A stretch of DNA of 28,314 bases from Dehalococcoidia bacterium (GTDB lineage: Bacteria > Chloroflexota > Dehalococcoidia > UBA2979): contig JALOAM010000022.1 in assembly GCA_023228765.1 (NCBI GenBank), forward strand, positions 1 through 28,314. Direction: 5' to 3'. The stretch's first letter is position 1. Every line of letters starts with the position of its first letter. Below are positions 1-6,959 of the stretch, in pieces. The notes under the pieces were generated by a model that was not told where the DNA came from, ran no database searches, and saw only the letters and a list, made by a program, of their open reading frames with translations. The translations under genes and the position numbers were made by a program.

Positions 1-192
1 GCCGGGCTGGAGACCACCACCGAGGGCAGCAGCGTGTACGTGCGCGCCAACGGCGTCGAGCCGTACGACCTCGTCCGGGACGCCGTCGTGGACCTCGGCC
101 TCGGGCTCGTCCGCATCCAGCAGCGACGCCACACGCTGGAGGACCTGTTCCGAATCGAGGCGTCCGAGGAACGTGCCGAGGTGGCCTCGTGA
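1..192 (+). CDS. ABC transporter ATP-binding protein, C-terminal fragment
   Basis: Only the last 63 codons are in the window, read in frame 1 and closed by TGA at 190-192. The end of the peptide (HTLEDLFRIEASEE near the terminus) has the LEDLF pattern typical of the C-terminal tail of ABC-2-type drug or lipid exporter ATPases, which ends just after the regulatory beta-domain. The nucleotide-binding motifs lie upstream of the window and cannot be checked. The GTG start of the next gene overlaps its stop by 4 bp (GTGA), so the two are probably translationally coupled. The ATPase would energise the permease that follows. Confidence 0.8.
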   Translation, partial: AGLETTTEGSSVYVRANGVEPYDLVRDAVVDLGLGLVRIQQRRHTLEDLFRIEASEERAEVAS

Positions 193-1109
193 CGAGCACG
201 GAACGCGGCTCACAGCACGTCCAGACCTCCAACGAAGCGAGCTCGATCTACGACCTCGGCTATCGCCGGTACGAGGGCGAGCGGCTCGGCCGGAGCCAGG
301 CGGTGCGCGCGCTGTACCGGGAGAGCCTGCGCGCCGCGTTCGGCCTCGGGCGGAGCTGGAGCGCGAAGGTCGGCCCCGCGATCCTCATCTTCTTCGCGCT
401 GATCCCGGCGCTGATCCAGCTCGCGATCGGCGCGCTCGTCCCCGTCGACGAGATCGAGTTCATCTCGCACGACGACTACTACAGCGATATCAAGTTCATC
501 ATGGCCCTCTACGTCGGCGTGGTCGCGCCCGACCTCGTGGGCCGCGACCAGCGCAACCGCTCGCTCACCCTGTACTTCACGAGGGCGATCACTCGCTTCG
601 ACTACGCGTTCGCGAAGCTGCTCGCGATGACCACGGCGATGCTCGCGATCACGCTGGTGCCGCAGTTGCTGCTGCTTATCGGGAACGCGCTGGCCAGCGA
701 CGAGTTCGGGACGTTCCTGTCCGAGAACTGGGACCAGGTCTTCCCGATCTTCGGGACCGCTTTTGCAGGATCGTGGCTGTTGGCCTCGATCGGGACGCTG
801 ATCGCGGCGCAGACCCCGCAGCGCGCCTTCGCGACCGTGGGGATCATCGTGGCGTTCCTGCTGCCGCTGGCGATCGCCGCGGTGCTGGTGCAGGAGATCC
901 ACGCGTCGTGGGCGGACCTCGCGGTCTTCCTCAGCCCCATGGACCTGCTGGACGGCATCACCTACTGGATGTTCCGGACGGACCCCGCGCCCGAGGACAT
1001 CATCGCCATGGCGGGATACGCGCTGCACTGGAGCGCCCTCGCAGGGCTCGTCGTGGCCCTCGGCGCGACCGGTCTCCTCCTGCGCCGCTACGCGAGGATC
1101 CAGGCATGA
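189..1109 (+). CDS. ABC-2 type transporter permease (306 aa)
   Basis: Membrane subunit of an ABC exporter, predicted in the cytoplasmic membrane. About six hydrophobic segments are visible: around residues 60-83, 100-120, 147-170, 190-210, 215-240 and 283-302. The long loop after the first segment contains an acidic patch (HDDYYSDIKF) and a conserved-looking GRDQRNRSLTLYFTR stretch, which resembles the coupling-helix region of ABC-2 permeases (release of one element of the membrane under a 'lines of operon' type fold). The N-terminal 35 residues are polar, containing YDLGYRRYEGERLGR, a motif seen in many bacterial ABC-2 permeases. GTG at 189 overlaps the previous stop; the TGA overlaps the next ATG (ATGA). 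Substrate cannot be inferred. Confidence 0.85.
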   Translation: MTSTERGSQHVQTSNEASSIYDLGYRRYEGERLGRSQAVRALYRESLRAAFGLGRSWSAKVGPAILIFFALIPALIQLAIGALVPVDEIEFISHDDYYSDIKFIMALYVGVVAPDLVGRDQRNRSLTLYFTRAITRFDYAFAKLLAMTTAMLAITLVPQLLLLIGNALASDEFGTFLSENWDQVFPIFGTAFAGSWLLASIGTLIAAQTPQRAFATVGIIVAFLLPLAIAAVLVQEIHASWADLAVFLSPMDLLDGITYWMFRTDPAPEDIIAMAGYALHWSALAGLVVALGATGLLLRRYARIQA

Positions 1110-2107
1110 CCACCGAGACGAGCACGACGGACCGCACGCCGGAGGCGACGAGTCGCCCGAACGGCGCCGCGCCGGTCATCGGCCTCGCCGAGGTGTCGAA
1201 GTGGTACGGCAACGTCGTCGCCGTGAACGACGTCTCGTTCGATATCGGCCCCGGCATCACGGGCCTCCTCGGGCCGAACGGGGCCGGGAAGTCCACGCTG
1301 TTGCACATGATGGGCGGCCTGCTCCGCGCTTCCTCCGGCGCCGTCAGCATCCTCGGCGAGCCGGCGGCCGGGAACCCGGAGGTCTACCGGAAGCTCGGTA
1401 TCGTCCTCGAGCGGGAGGCGGTGTACGGGAGCCTCTCCGGCTGGGACTTCGTCCGCATGAACGCCAAGCTCCACGGCCTTGCCGATCCCGACGCCGCGAC
1501 GCGCCGGGCGATCGAGCAGGTGGACATGGGTCACGCCCAGGACCGCCTGACCGGGGGCTACTCGAAGGGCATGAAGCAGCGGATCAAGATCGCCGCCGCC
1601 ATCGTCCACGACCCGCAGGTGTTGATCCTCGACGAGCCGTTCAACGGCGCGGACCCGCGCCAGCGGCTGCACATGATCGACATGCTCCGCGCGATGGCGC
1701 GCGCCGGCCGCACCGTCGTCTTCTCCAGCCACATCCTCGAGGAGATGGAGCGCCTCGGCGACCGCGTCCTCGTGATCGTCTCGGGACGCCTCGCGGCGTC
1801 AGGGGACTTCCGGGCGATCCGCCGCCTGATGGTGGACCGCCCGCACACCTTCCTCGTCGATTCCACGGACAACCGTCGCTTCGCGCAGGCCCTCGTGGGC
1901 GATGCCGCGGTCACCGGCGTGGAGCTGGAGGGCGACCGTCTGATGGTCCGCACCAACGACTACACCCGGTTCACCCTCGAAGCGCCGAGGATCGCGCAGG
2001 GTGCCGGGATCACCGTGCGAGAGCTGGCGCCGAGCGACGAGTCGCTCGAGAGCGTGTTCGAGTACCTGGTCGCCGGGGTGCGTGGCGGGGCGGGGGAGGC
2101 CTCGTGA
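1106..2107 (+). CDS. ABC transporter ATP-binding protein (333 aa)
   Basis: Cytoplasmic ATPase of an ABC-2 exporter. The Walker A motif GPNGAGKS lies at residues 56-63, a variant signature GGYSKGMKQR follows, and the Walker B is VLILDEPFNGADP, with a downstream switch histidine in SSHILEE. The signature departs from LSGGQ (YSKGM), as is usual in the CcmA/NatA-type exporter ATPases. The C-terminal ~90 residues form the accessory domain and end with ESLESVFEYLV, the same type of tail as the partial ATPase at position 1. I chose ATG 1106 because it overlaps the upstream stop by 4 bp and begins directly before the conserved region; a much longer upstream reading frame would run through the permease gene. 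Confidence 0.92.
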   Translation: MTTETSTTDRTPEATSRPNGAAPVIGLAEVSKWYGNVVAVNDVSFDIGPGITGLLGPNGAGKSTLLHMMGGLLRASSGAVSILGEPAAGNPEVYRKLGIVLEREAVYGSLSGWDFVRMNAKLHGLADPDAATRRAIEQVDMGHAQDRLTGGYSKGMKQRIKIAAAIVHDPQVLILDEPFNGADPRQRLHMIDMLRAMARAGRTVVFSSHILEEMERLGDRVLVIVSGRLAASGDFRAIRRLMVDRPHTFLVDSTDNRRFAQALVGDAAVTGVELEGDRLMVRTNDYTRFTLEAPRIAQGAGITVRELAPSDESLESVFEYLVAGVRGGAGEAS

Positions 2108-2844
2108 TCCCGCTGATCGCCGGGGTCACCCTCCGCCAGGTCGGGCGTCAGCGTCGGATGACGATGCTCATCCTGCTCGGCCTGGTGCCGGTGCTGATCT
2201 CCCTGCTGTTCCGCCTGACCGTGGAACCGATCGGCAATGACTACATCCAGTTCAGCACGGGCATCCTCGCCACGTTCGTGGTGCCACTCGTGCTCCCACT
2301 CACCGCCCTCCTCATCGGCACGTCGGTCCTCGGACAGGACATCGAGGAAGGGACGGTCGCGTACCTGCTGGCGAAGCCGCTGGCGCGGTGGAAGGTGATC
2401 GTGGCGAAGGTCATCGCGGGCTGGTGCCTGACCTACGCGGTCGTGCTGCTCTCGATCGTCGGCTCGGGTGGCATCGTCCTCTTCGGGGAGGATGCCATCT
2501 CGATGGTCCCCGCGTTCGTGATCGCCTCAGCCGGTGGCTCGCTCGCCTACATCGTGGTGTTCGTCGCGCTGAGCCTGCGGTTCAGCCGCTCGCTGATCAT
2601 CGGCCTCGCGTACGTCTTCGTGTGGGAGGCGCTCCTCGCCCAGTTCATCTCCGGCGTGCGCTTCCTCAGCGTCAGCGCCTACACCGTGGGCATCGCGGAC
2701 GGCCTCACCGATGTCGAGATGGAGATCCTGGACGGCACGCTCGCCTTCGCCCCGGCGATCATCCTCCTGGTGGTCCTCGTCGCGGTCGGCACCTGGTACT
2801 CCGTCCGGGCCCTCACCCGCTACCAGATCGCGGAGCGCGTCTAG
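2104..2844 (+). CDS. ABC-2 type transporter permease (246 aa)
   Basis: Second membrane subunit of the exporter. Six hydrophobic spans are visible (about residues 19-38, 54-78, 103-128, 137-157, 163-182 and 218-237). After the second span comes GTSVLGQDIEEGTVAYLLAKPLARWK, the pattern (E.GT..yLL.kPv.R) characteristic of ABC-2 permeases of the NosY/NatB-like group. The GTG start overlaps the ATPase stop (GTGA), so four consecutive genes of this operon are coupled through 4-bp overlaps. The two permeases are different in sequence, so the operon may encode one heteromeric exporter or two tandem ATPase-permease pairs; order ATPase-permease-ATPase-permease favours the second reading. Confidence 0.88.
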   Translation: MIPLIAGVTLRQVGRQRRMTMLILLGLVPVLISLLFRLTVEPIGNDYIQFSTGILATFVVPLVLPLTALLIGTSVLGQDIEEGTVAYLLAKPLARWKVIVAKVIAGWCLTYAVVLLSIVGSGGIVLFGEDAISMVPAFVIASAGGSLAYIVVFVALSLRFSRSLIIGLAYVFVWEALLAQFISGVRFLSVSAYTVGIADGLTDVEMEILDGTLAFAPAIILLVVLVAVGTWYSVRALTRYQIAERV

Positions 2845-2884
2845 CACCTACAGAGGTCCTGGGACGCCCTCCGACTCCCTCGGT

Positions 2885-2930
2885 CTCCGGCCCCCTCGCC
2901 CGGCTCGGTGGGAGAGGGGAGGGGTGAGGA
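2885..2930. repeat. Degenerate copy of the intergenic palindromic repeat
   Basis: GCCCCCTCGCCCGGCTCGG followed by TGGGAGAGGGGAGGGG resembles the element repeated through the window, with a damaged stem. It lies just downstream of the ABC exporter operon and may act as a transcript-end hairpin. Confidence 0.6.
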
Positions 2931-2947
2931 GCCCTCGACGTCGGGAC

Positions 2948-2975
2948 TTGAAGCCCCTGACGTGCGCGTTAGAAT
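2948..2975 (+). promoter_or_regulatory. Sigma-70-type promoter of the acyl-CoA dehydrogenase gene
   Basis: TTGAAG (2948-2953) and TAGAAT (2970-2975) are separated by 16 bp, matching four of six and five of six consensus bases. The start codon is about 57 nt further on, preceded by GGAGGG at 3021-3026, so this transcript has a leader, unlike several other genes here. Confidence 0.6.
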
Positions 2976-3032
2976 TGCGCCGAACTCACTCGTGTCTTGC
3001 AACGACAGCCTGATGAAGGCGGAGGGAAACCC

Positions 3033-4244
3033 ATGGACTGGAGCGACAACGCCGAGCAGGCCGCGTTCCGCGCCAAGGTCGCTGACGTCATCACGACGAA
3101 GCTGCCCGGCCGGTACCGCGACGGCGAGAGCGACGAGGAAGGCGCCGGCTGGGAAGCCGACCGCATTTCCGAGAACCCGGATGCGCAGCAGGCCGCGAAG
3201 GACTGGGCAGGCGCCCTGGCCGAGCACGGCTGGGTGGCGCCCCACTGGCCGAAGGAATACGGCGGAGCCGGCCTGACCCCCATGGAGCAGTTCATCTTTA
3301 AGATGGAGATGGCGAAGGCCGCCGCGCCCACCGTGGGCGGCCAGGGTGTCTCCCAGCTCGGCCCCACGCTCATCGTGCACGGCACGCCGGAGCAGAAGGA
3401 AGAGCACCTCACCAAGATCCTGGACGGCAGCGCCAACTGGCGACAGGGGTACTCGGAGCCGGGTGCCGGCTCTGACCTGGCGTCGCTGCAGACGCGCGCC
3501 ATCCGCGATGGTGACGAGTATGTCCTCAACGGGCAGAAGATCTGGACCTCCGGCGCGCAGTACGCGGACCACCTCTACGTGCTCGCCCGCACTGACCCGG
3601 ACGCCCCGAAGCACCGAGGCATCTCCTTCCTGCTGATGAAGAAGGACCTGCCGGGCATCTCGATCCGCCCCCTGATCGACCTCTCCGGCCGCCACGTCTT
3701 CAACGAGACGTTCTTCGAGGACGTCCGCGTCCCGGTGAAGGACCGCGTCGGCGAGGAGAACCGGGGCTGGTACGTCGGGATGACGCTGCTCGACTTCGAG
3801 CGGTCCAACATCACCGGCGCTGTCTCCGCCCGCCGCGCGCTGGACAACCTGCGTAGCTACCTGAAGACGGACGAGGGCCAGAAGCGCTCACCCGGGATCG
3901 CGGCCAACCGCCTGAACATCGTGGACCGCTACGTCGAGTCCGAGGTGATGTTCAACTTCTCGTTCCGCATCATCTCGATGCAGGAGCGCGGCCTGATCCC
4001 GAACCACGAGGCGTCGGTCTCGAAGCTCTTCAACTCCGAGATGTCGCAGAAGATCGCGTTGACCGGCACCCGCGTGTTCGGCCTCTACGCGCAGATCTAC
4101 GACCGCAAGGACGACCGCGCGCCGATGAAGTCCAACATGACCCGTGCGTACCAGCAGAGCGTCTCCGCGACGATCGCCGCCGGTACGTCCGAGATCCAGC
4201 GGAACATCATCGCCACCCGCGGCCTGGGCCTCCCCCGCGGGTAG
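3033..4244 (+). CDS. Acyl-CoA dehydrogenase family protein (403 aa)
   Basis: FAD-dependent oxidation of an acyl-CoA thioester at the alpha-beta position, feeding electrons to ETF; cytoplasmic. An N-terminal helical domain contains HGWVAPHWPKEYGGAG around residues 65-80. The middle domain contains GYSEPGAGSDLASLQTRA (139-156), the FAD/substrate-binding motif, followed by GQKIWTSGA. The C-terminal helical domain ends with AGTSEIQRNIIATRGLGLPR, the classic family signature. The ATG at 3033 is preferred over an upstream in-frame TTG because of GGAGGG 6 nt upstream. The very long N-terminal region and the WTSGAQYADH sequence resemble the FadE-like group found in actinobacteria and Chloroflexota, where these enzymes act on steroid side chains or branched acids; the substrate cannot be told here. 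Single gene with its own promoter and terminator. Confidence 0.93.
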   Translation: MDWSDNAEQAAFRAKVADVITTKLPGRYRDGESDEEGAGWEADRISENPDAQQAAKDWAGALAEHGWVAPHWPKEYGGAGLTPMEQFIFKMEMAKAAAPTVGGQGVSQLGPTLIVHGTPEQKEEHLTKILDGSANWRQGYSEPGAGSDLASLQTRAIRDGDEYVLNGQKIWTSGAQYADHLYVLARTDPDAPKHRGISFLLMKKDLPGISIRPLIDLSGRHVFNETFFEDVRVPVKDRVGEENRGWYVGMTLLDFERSNITGAVSARRALDNLRSYLKTDEGQKRSPGIAANRLNIVDRYVESEVMFNFSFRIISMQERGLIPNHEASVSKLFNSEMSQKIALTGTRVFGLYAQIYDRKDDRAPMKSNMTRAYQQSVSATIAAGTSEIQRNIIATRGLGLPRG

Positions 4245-4283
4245 GGCGTCCCCGCGGACAGCCCTCGAGTGTCACGCTCCCAC

Positions 4284-4313
4284 GACGAGGCCCGGCATTT
4301 GCCGGGCCTCGTC
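4284..4313 (+). terminator. Strong hairpin terminator after the acyl-CoA dehydrogenase gene
   Basis: A perfect 13-bp stem, GACGAGGCCCGGC with GCCGGGCCTCGTC, closes a 4-nt ATTT loop. The run after it (TGCTGT) is only weakly T-rich, as expected at this G+C. A further short outer pairing (CCCACGAC at 4279-4286 with GTCGTGGG at 4318-4325) could extend the structure. Confidence 0.75.
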
Positions 4314-4325
4314 TGCTGTCGTGGG

Positions 4326-4354
4326 TTGACGCGCTGCGGAGGATGCCGCACGCT
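4326..4354 (+). promoter_or_regulatory. Promoter of the toxin-antitoxin operon
   Basis: TTGACG (4326-4331) has five of six consensus bases; at a 17-bp spacing lies a weak -10, CACGCT (4349-4354). The predicted transcription start falls inside the inverted repeat described separately, which would let a bound antitoxin block initiation. Confidence 0.5.
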
Positions 4355-4373
4355 GTACGGACACGATCCGTAC
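4355..4373. promoter_or_regulatory. Palindromic operator of the toxin-antitoxin operon
   Basis: GTACGGA (4355-4361) and TCCGTAC (4367-4373) form a perfect 7-bp inverted repeat around a 5-bp centre, 10 bp before the antitoxin ATG. DUF1778 antitoxins dimerise through a ribbon-helix-helix fold and bind such palindromes to repress their own operon; the position here fits that role. Confidence 0.6.
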
Positions 4374-4383
4374 GAGGTGTCAT

Positions 4384-4671
4384 ATGGTCGCGAACAAGCC
4401 ACGCTCCGCCCGCATCGAACTCCGCACGACGGAGGACGCGAAGGAACTACTCCTCCGTGCCGCCTCGGAGAGTGGCTCGGACCTCACCTCGTTCATCCTC
4501 AACTCGGCGCTCACGTCGGCGCGCGAGGTCGTGGAGAGCGTCGAACGGATCGAACTGAGCCGTCGGGATGCGATCCGCGTACTGGAACTGCTCGAGAACC
4601 CCGGGGATCCGCCACCTGCATTGATCGAGAGCGCCCGTCGCCTCAGGGAGCGTCGTGTTCGAGTGGACTGA
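4384..4671 (+). CDS. DUF1778-family antitoxin of a type II TA system (95 aa)
   Basis: Ribbon-helix-helix antitoxin of the TacA/AtaR type. The N-terminal part, ARIELRTTEDAKELLLRAA, followed by LTSFILNSALTSAREVVE, fits the DUF1778 DNA-binding and dimerisation region (about residues 8-50). The C-terminal part (RDAIRVLELLENPGDPPPALIESARRL, 62-88) matches the segment that in this family wraps around the GNAT toxin and neutralises it. The ATG at 4384 follows the palindrome directly; no strong ribosome-binding site precedes it apart from GAGG at 4374-4377. The toxin gene starts inside the last codons of this gene (17-bp overlap), the usual antitoxin-first order. Confidence 0.88.
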   Translation: MVANKPRSARIELRTTEDAKELLLRAASESGSDLTSFILNSALTSAREVVESVERIELSRRDAIRVLELLENPGDPPPALIESARRLRERRVRVD

Positions 4672-5167
4672 GGAAGCGCTCAAGTCGCATCACGACACCT
4701 CGACCTTCGAATCCGGAAACGACGAGATCAACCTCTACCTCCGGCGGTTTGCCTTCCGGAACCACCGGCGGAACATCTCCAAGACCTTTGTGGCCTGCCT
4801 GCGCACCGATCCCCAGGTAGTGGTCGGGTACTACACGCTCGTGCCCGCCGAACTTTCGCTGGACGATCTCCCGGGCCGAATGAGGCCGGGCCTGCCTCGC
4901 TATCCCGTGGGTGCGTATCGTCTCGCCCGGCTTGGTGTGACTCGGGCACTACAGGGTCAGGGCCTTGGTCGAGACCTGGTCACGGCTGCCGGGCTCCGAG
5001 CCCTTGAGATCGCCGACCAGATTGGCGGTGTCCTGATGATCGTCGATGCGATGTCGGAGGATCTCGCGGACTGGTACCAGCGGACGTTCAAGATGGAGCC
5101 GCTCGGCGATCGCCCGCTCACGCTCGCTGTGAACCTCCGAACCTTCCAGCAGGCGGACGACGCGTAG
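4655..5167 (+). CDS. GNAT-family toxin, tRNA acetyltransferase of TacT/AtaT type (170 aa)
   Basis: Predicted acetyltransferase toxin that, in characterised relatives, acetylates the aminoacyl group of charged tRNAs and halts translation. FESGNDEINLYLRRFA (18-33) and RRNISKTFVA (38-47) are typical of the family N-terminus; GYYTL follows at 58-62. The acetyl-CoA pyrophosphate loop is QGQGLGR at 100-106, after RLARLGV. Tyr141 in LADWYQRTF sits where the catalytic tyrosine of TacT-like toxins is found. GTG 4655 is chosen: GGGAG lies 6-8 nt upstream and the family N-terminus starts there. All expected residues are intact, so the toxin should be active. Length equals the family norm. Confidence 0.9.
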   Translation: MFEWTEEALKSHHDTSTFESGNDEINLYLRRFAFRNHRRNISKTFVACLRTDPQVVVGYYTLVPAELSLDDLPGRMRPGLPRYPVGAYRLARLGVTRALQGQGLGRDLVTAAGLRALEIADQIGGVLMIVDAMSEDLADWYQRTFKMEPLGDRPLTLAVNLRTFQQADDA

Positions 5168-5203
5168 CCTTCCCTGCATCTCGAACCCGCCGAGGGGGCA
5201 CGG

Positions 5204-5209
5204 TAGGAT
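5204..5209 (+). promoter_or_regulatory. Putative -10 element upstream of ispH
   Basis: TAGGAT at 5204-5209, 27 nt before the ispH ATG. A poor -35 (TCGAAC at 5181-5186) stands 17 bp upstream. GGAAGGG at 5221-5227 provides a ribosome-binding site. Confidence 0.35.
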
Positions 5210-5236
5210 GGAGGGTGACCGGGAAGGGCCACCGCC

Positions 5237-6160
5237 ATGCCTCACACCGTCCTCATGGCTGAACCGCGCGGGTTCTGCGCCGGCGTCGTGCGAGCCATCG
5301 ACGTGCTCGACCAGATCCTGGACCGCGAGCAGGGGCCGGTCTACGCGTTCCACGAGATCGTGCACAACCGCTACGTGGTGGATCGCTTCCGGGAGCGCGG
5401 CGCGGTCTTCGTCGACACGATCGAGGAGATCCCGGAGGGCTCGCGCGTCGTGTTCTCCGCGCACGGCGTGTCGCCGCAGGTGGTTGCCGCCGCGCGCGAG
5501 CGCAGCTTGAAGATCGTCGACGCCACCTGTCCGCTGGTCACGAAGGTGCACCTGGAGACCAAGAAGGCGGCCAAGGACGGGTTCGACATCCTGCTCGTGG
5601 GCCACGAGGGTCACGACGAGGTGGAGGGCACGAAGGGCGAGGCGCCGGATCGCACCAAGGTGGTGGACCGCCCTGCCGACGTGCAGGCGCTCGGTAGCCT
5701 CGATCGGCCGGTGTTCGTCGTCACCCAGACGACGCTCTCCGTGGACGACACCCGCGCGACGATCGACGCGATCCGCGAGCGCTTCCCCGAGGCCGAGATC
5801 CGCAACGACATCTGCTACGCGACCACGAACCGCCAGGCTGCGGTGCGCGAGATCGCCAGCCGCGCCGACCTCGTGATCGTCGTCGGGTCGGCGAACTCCT
5901 CGAACTCCGTCCGCCTCGCCGAGGTCGCGAAGACGATGGGCACGCCTGCCTACCGCGTCGACGGCATCGAGGAGATCGACCCCGCCTGGTACGAGGGCGT
6001 CGGGGTGGTCGGCCTGACTGCCGGCGCCTCTGTCCCCGACGAACTCCTCGAACCGATCATCGAGGACCTCAAGGCCCGCGGGGTCACCTCCGTCGAGCCG
6101 GTGATCGTCGCCACGGAGACGCTCGAGTTCCGTATGCCGCAGGAGCTGGCGAGCAGCTGA
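5237..6160 (+). CDS. ispH: 4-hydroxy-3-methylbut-2-enyl diphosphate reductase (307 aa)
   Basis: Last enzyme of the MEP isoprenoid pathway: reduces HMBPP to IPP and DMAPP with a [4Fe-4S] cluster; cytoplasmic. The three cluster cysteines are Cys14 (RGFCAGV), Cys98 (DATCPLV) and Cys193 (NDICYAT). Substrate-binding residues of the family are present: His43 (EIVHN), His76 (SAHGVS), His126 and Glu128 in GHDEVEGT, Thr165/166 in TQTTLS, and the serine-asparagine cluster in VGSANSSNS. Full length compared with the ~310-aa family norm. The stop overlaps the next ATG by 1 bp (TGATG), so the ABM-domain gene is coupled to it. Presence of ispH means the organism makes isoprenoids by the MEP route. Confidence 0.97.
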   Translation: MPHTVLMAEPRGFCAGVVRAIDVLDQILDREQGPVYAFHEIVHNRYVVDRFRERGAVFVDTIEEIPEGSRVVFSAHGVSPQVVAAARERSLKIVDATCPLVTKVHLETKKAAKDGFDILLVGHEGHDEVEGTKGEAPDRTKVVDRPADVQALGSLDRPVFVVTQTTLSVDDTRATIDAIRERFPEAEIRNDICYATTNRQAAVREIASRADLVIVVGSANSSNSVRLAEVAKTMGTPAYRVDGIEEIDPAWYEGVGVVGLTAGASVPDELLEPIIEDLKARGVTSVEPVIVATETLEFRMPQELASS

Positions 6161-6459
6161 TGGCGTACGGCTACTTCGGCACCATGCGCGTCCAGCCCGG
6201 GAAGCGCGAGGACGTCCTCGCGATCCTCCTCGAGTCGTCCGAGGGCGTCCGTGCCGCTGGATGCCACGCCTACCTCGTCGGCGAGGGCGATGACCCGGAC
6301 GTCATCTGCGTCTCCGAGCTCTGGGAGAGCAAGGAGGCCCACGACGCCTCGCTCCAGATCCCCGAGACGCGAGACGCGATCGCCCGCGCCATGCCGATGC
6401 TCACCGGCGAGTTCGTCGGCTACGAGATGACCGTCCGAGGTGGGCTCGGCGCACCATAG
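6160..6459 (+). CDS. Small antibiotic biosynthesis monooxygenase (ABM) domain protein (99 aa)
   Basis: Single-domain dimeric alpha-beta barrel protein of the ABM/YgiN-like superfamily. Recognised from MAYGYFGTMRVQPGKREDVLAIL at the N-terminus, the central CHAYLVGEGDDPDVICVSELWESKEAHDAS (35-63), where the SELWESKEAHDAH-type motif is the family hallmark, and the final strand. Relatives include quinol monooxygenases and heme-degrading or antibiotic-ring oxidases, but many members have no known reaction. It is translationally coupled to ispH; a link with isoprenoid quinone chemistry is possible but only inferred from position. Confidence 0.82.
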   Translation: MAYGYFGTMRVQPGKREDVLAILLESSEGVRAAGCHAYLVGEGDDPDVICVSELWESKEAHDASLQIPETRDAIARAMPMLTGEFVGYEMTVRGGLGAP

Positions 6460-6498
6460 GAGACCTTCGAGCCCTGCCCTCGCAGCCCTCTCCCTCCG

Positions 6499-6595
6499 CC
6501 TCTGACCCCCTCGCCCGCGACGCGGGAGAAGGTTGGGATGAGGGCCTCTGACCCCCCTCGCCCGCGAAGCGGGAGAGGGTTGGGGTGAGGGTCTG
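6499..6595. repeat. Two tandem copies of the intergenic palindromic repeat
   Basis: Two direct copies abut, at about 6499-6544 and 6546-6595. Each starts with CCTCTGACCCCC, carries the CGCCCGC/GCGGGAGA hairpin core and ends with GAGGG; the second copy continues into TCTGCTCCG, which also follows other copies. The first has a G-to-A substitutions pattern (GAGAAGGTTGGGATGAGGG). Confidence 0.85.
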
Positions 6596-6708
6596 CTCCG
6601 CCCGCTGCCCTCTGTTTCCGCCTCCGCCCCAAGTCACCCCCACCTCGGACGTTGGAGCGCATCGGGGTACGATCCCGAACGCGGTGGAACTCCGGAAGGT
6701 GACGGTCC

Positions 6709-6912
6709 ATGAACGACGAACTCCTCGCGCGGCTGTACGAGAACCTCGACCCCGACCACGAGTGCACGCCCTACAAGGGTGGGTGCAACATGCCGCACTA
6801 CCGCTACAACCTGAGCGCCCCCGCCTGGATCGAGAACTGGCCGGACTACTCCGCCGGCCGCGAGAAGGCGGAGCAGGCCCGCGCCATCCGCGACTGGGGC
6901 GTCGAGGAGTAA
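6709..6912 (+). CDS. Small hypothetical protein with a Cys-x6-Cys pair (67 aa)
   Basis: I do not recognise the family. The protein is hydrophilic and aromatic-rich: an acidic start (MNDELLARLYENLDPDHE), then Cys19 and Cys26 in HECTPYKGGCNMPHY with His17 and His30 close by, then a segment rich in Trp and Tyr (PAWIENWPDYSAGREKAEQ). The Cys/His group could bind a metal or form a disulphide. GGAAGG lies 9 nt before the ATG; TACGAT at 6668-6673 is a possible -10. The DNA-alkyl-transferase-like gene follows after 47 bp and could be co-transcribed. GC-rich third positions support real coding. Confidence 0.6.
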   Translation: MNDELLARLYENLDPDHECTPYKGGCNMPHYRYNLSAPAWIENWPDYSAGREKAEQARAIRDWGVEE

Positions 6913-6959
6913 TCCGCCGCCCGAGGCACTCCGCGAGAGTGCCGGAAGAGGAGGCCCGC

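Noticed and set aside
173..1105. Long open frame upstream of the second ABC ATPase
   Set aside because: Overlaps the permease gene in a different frame and gives Arg/Pro-rich sequence; the ATPase domain starts properly at ATG 1106.
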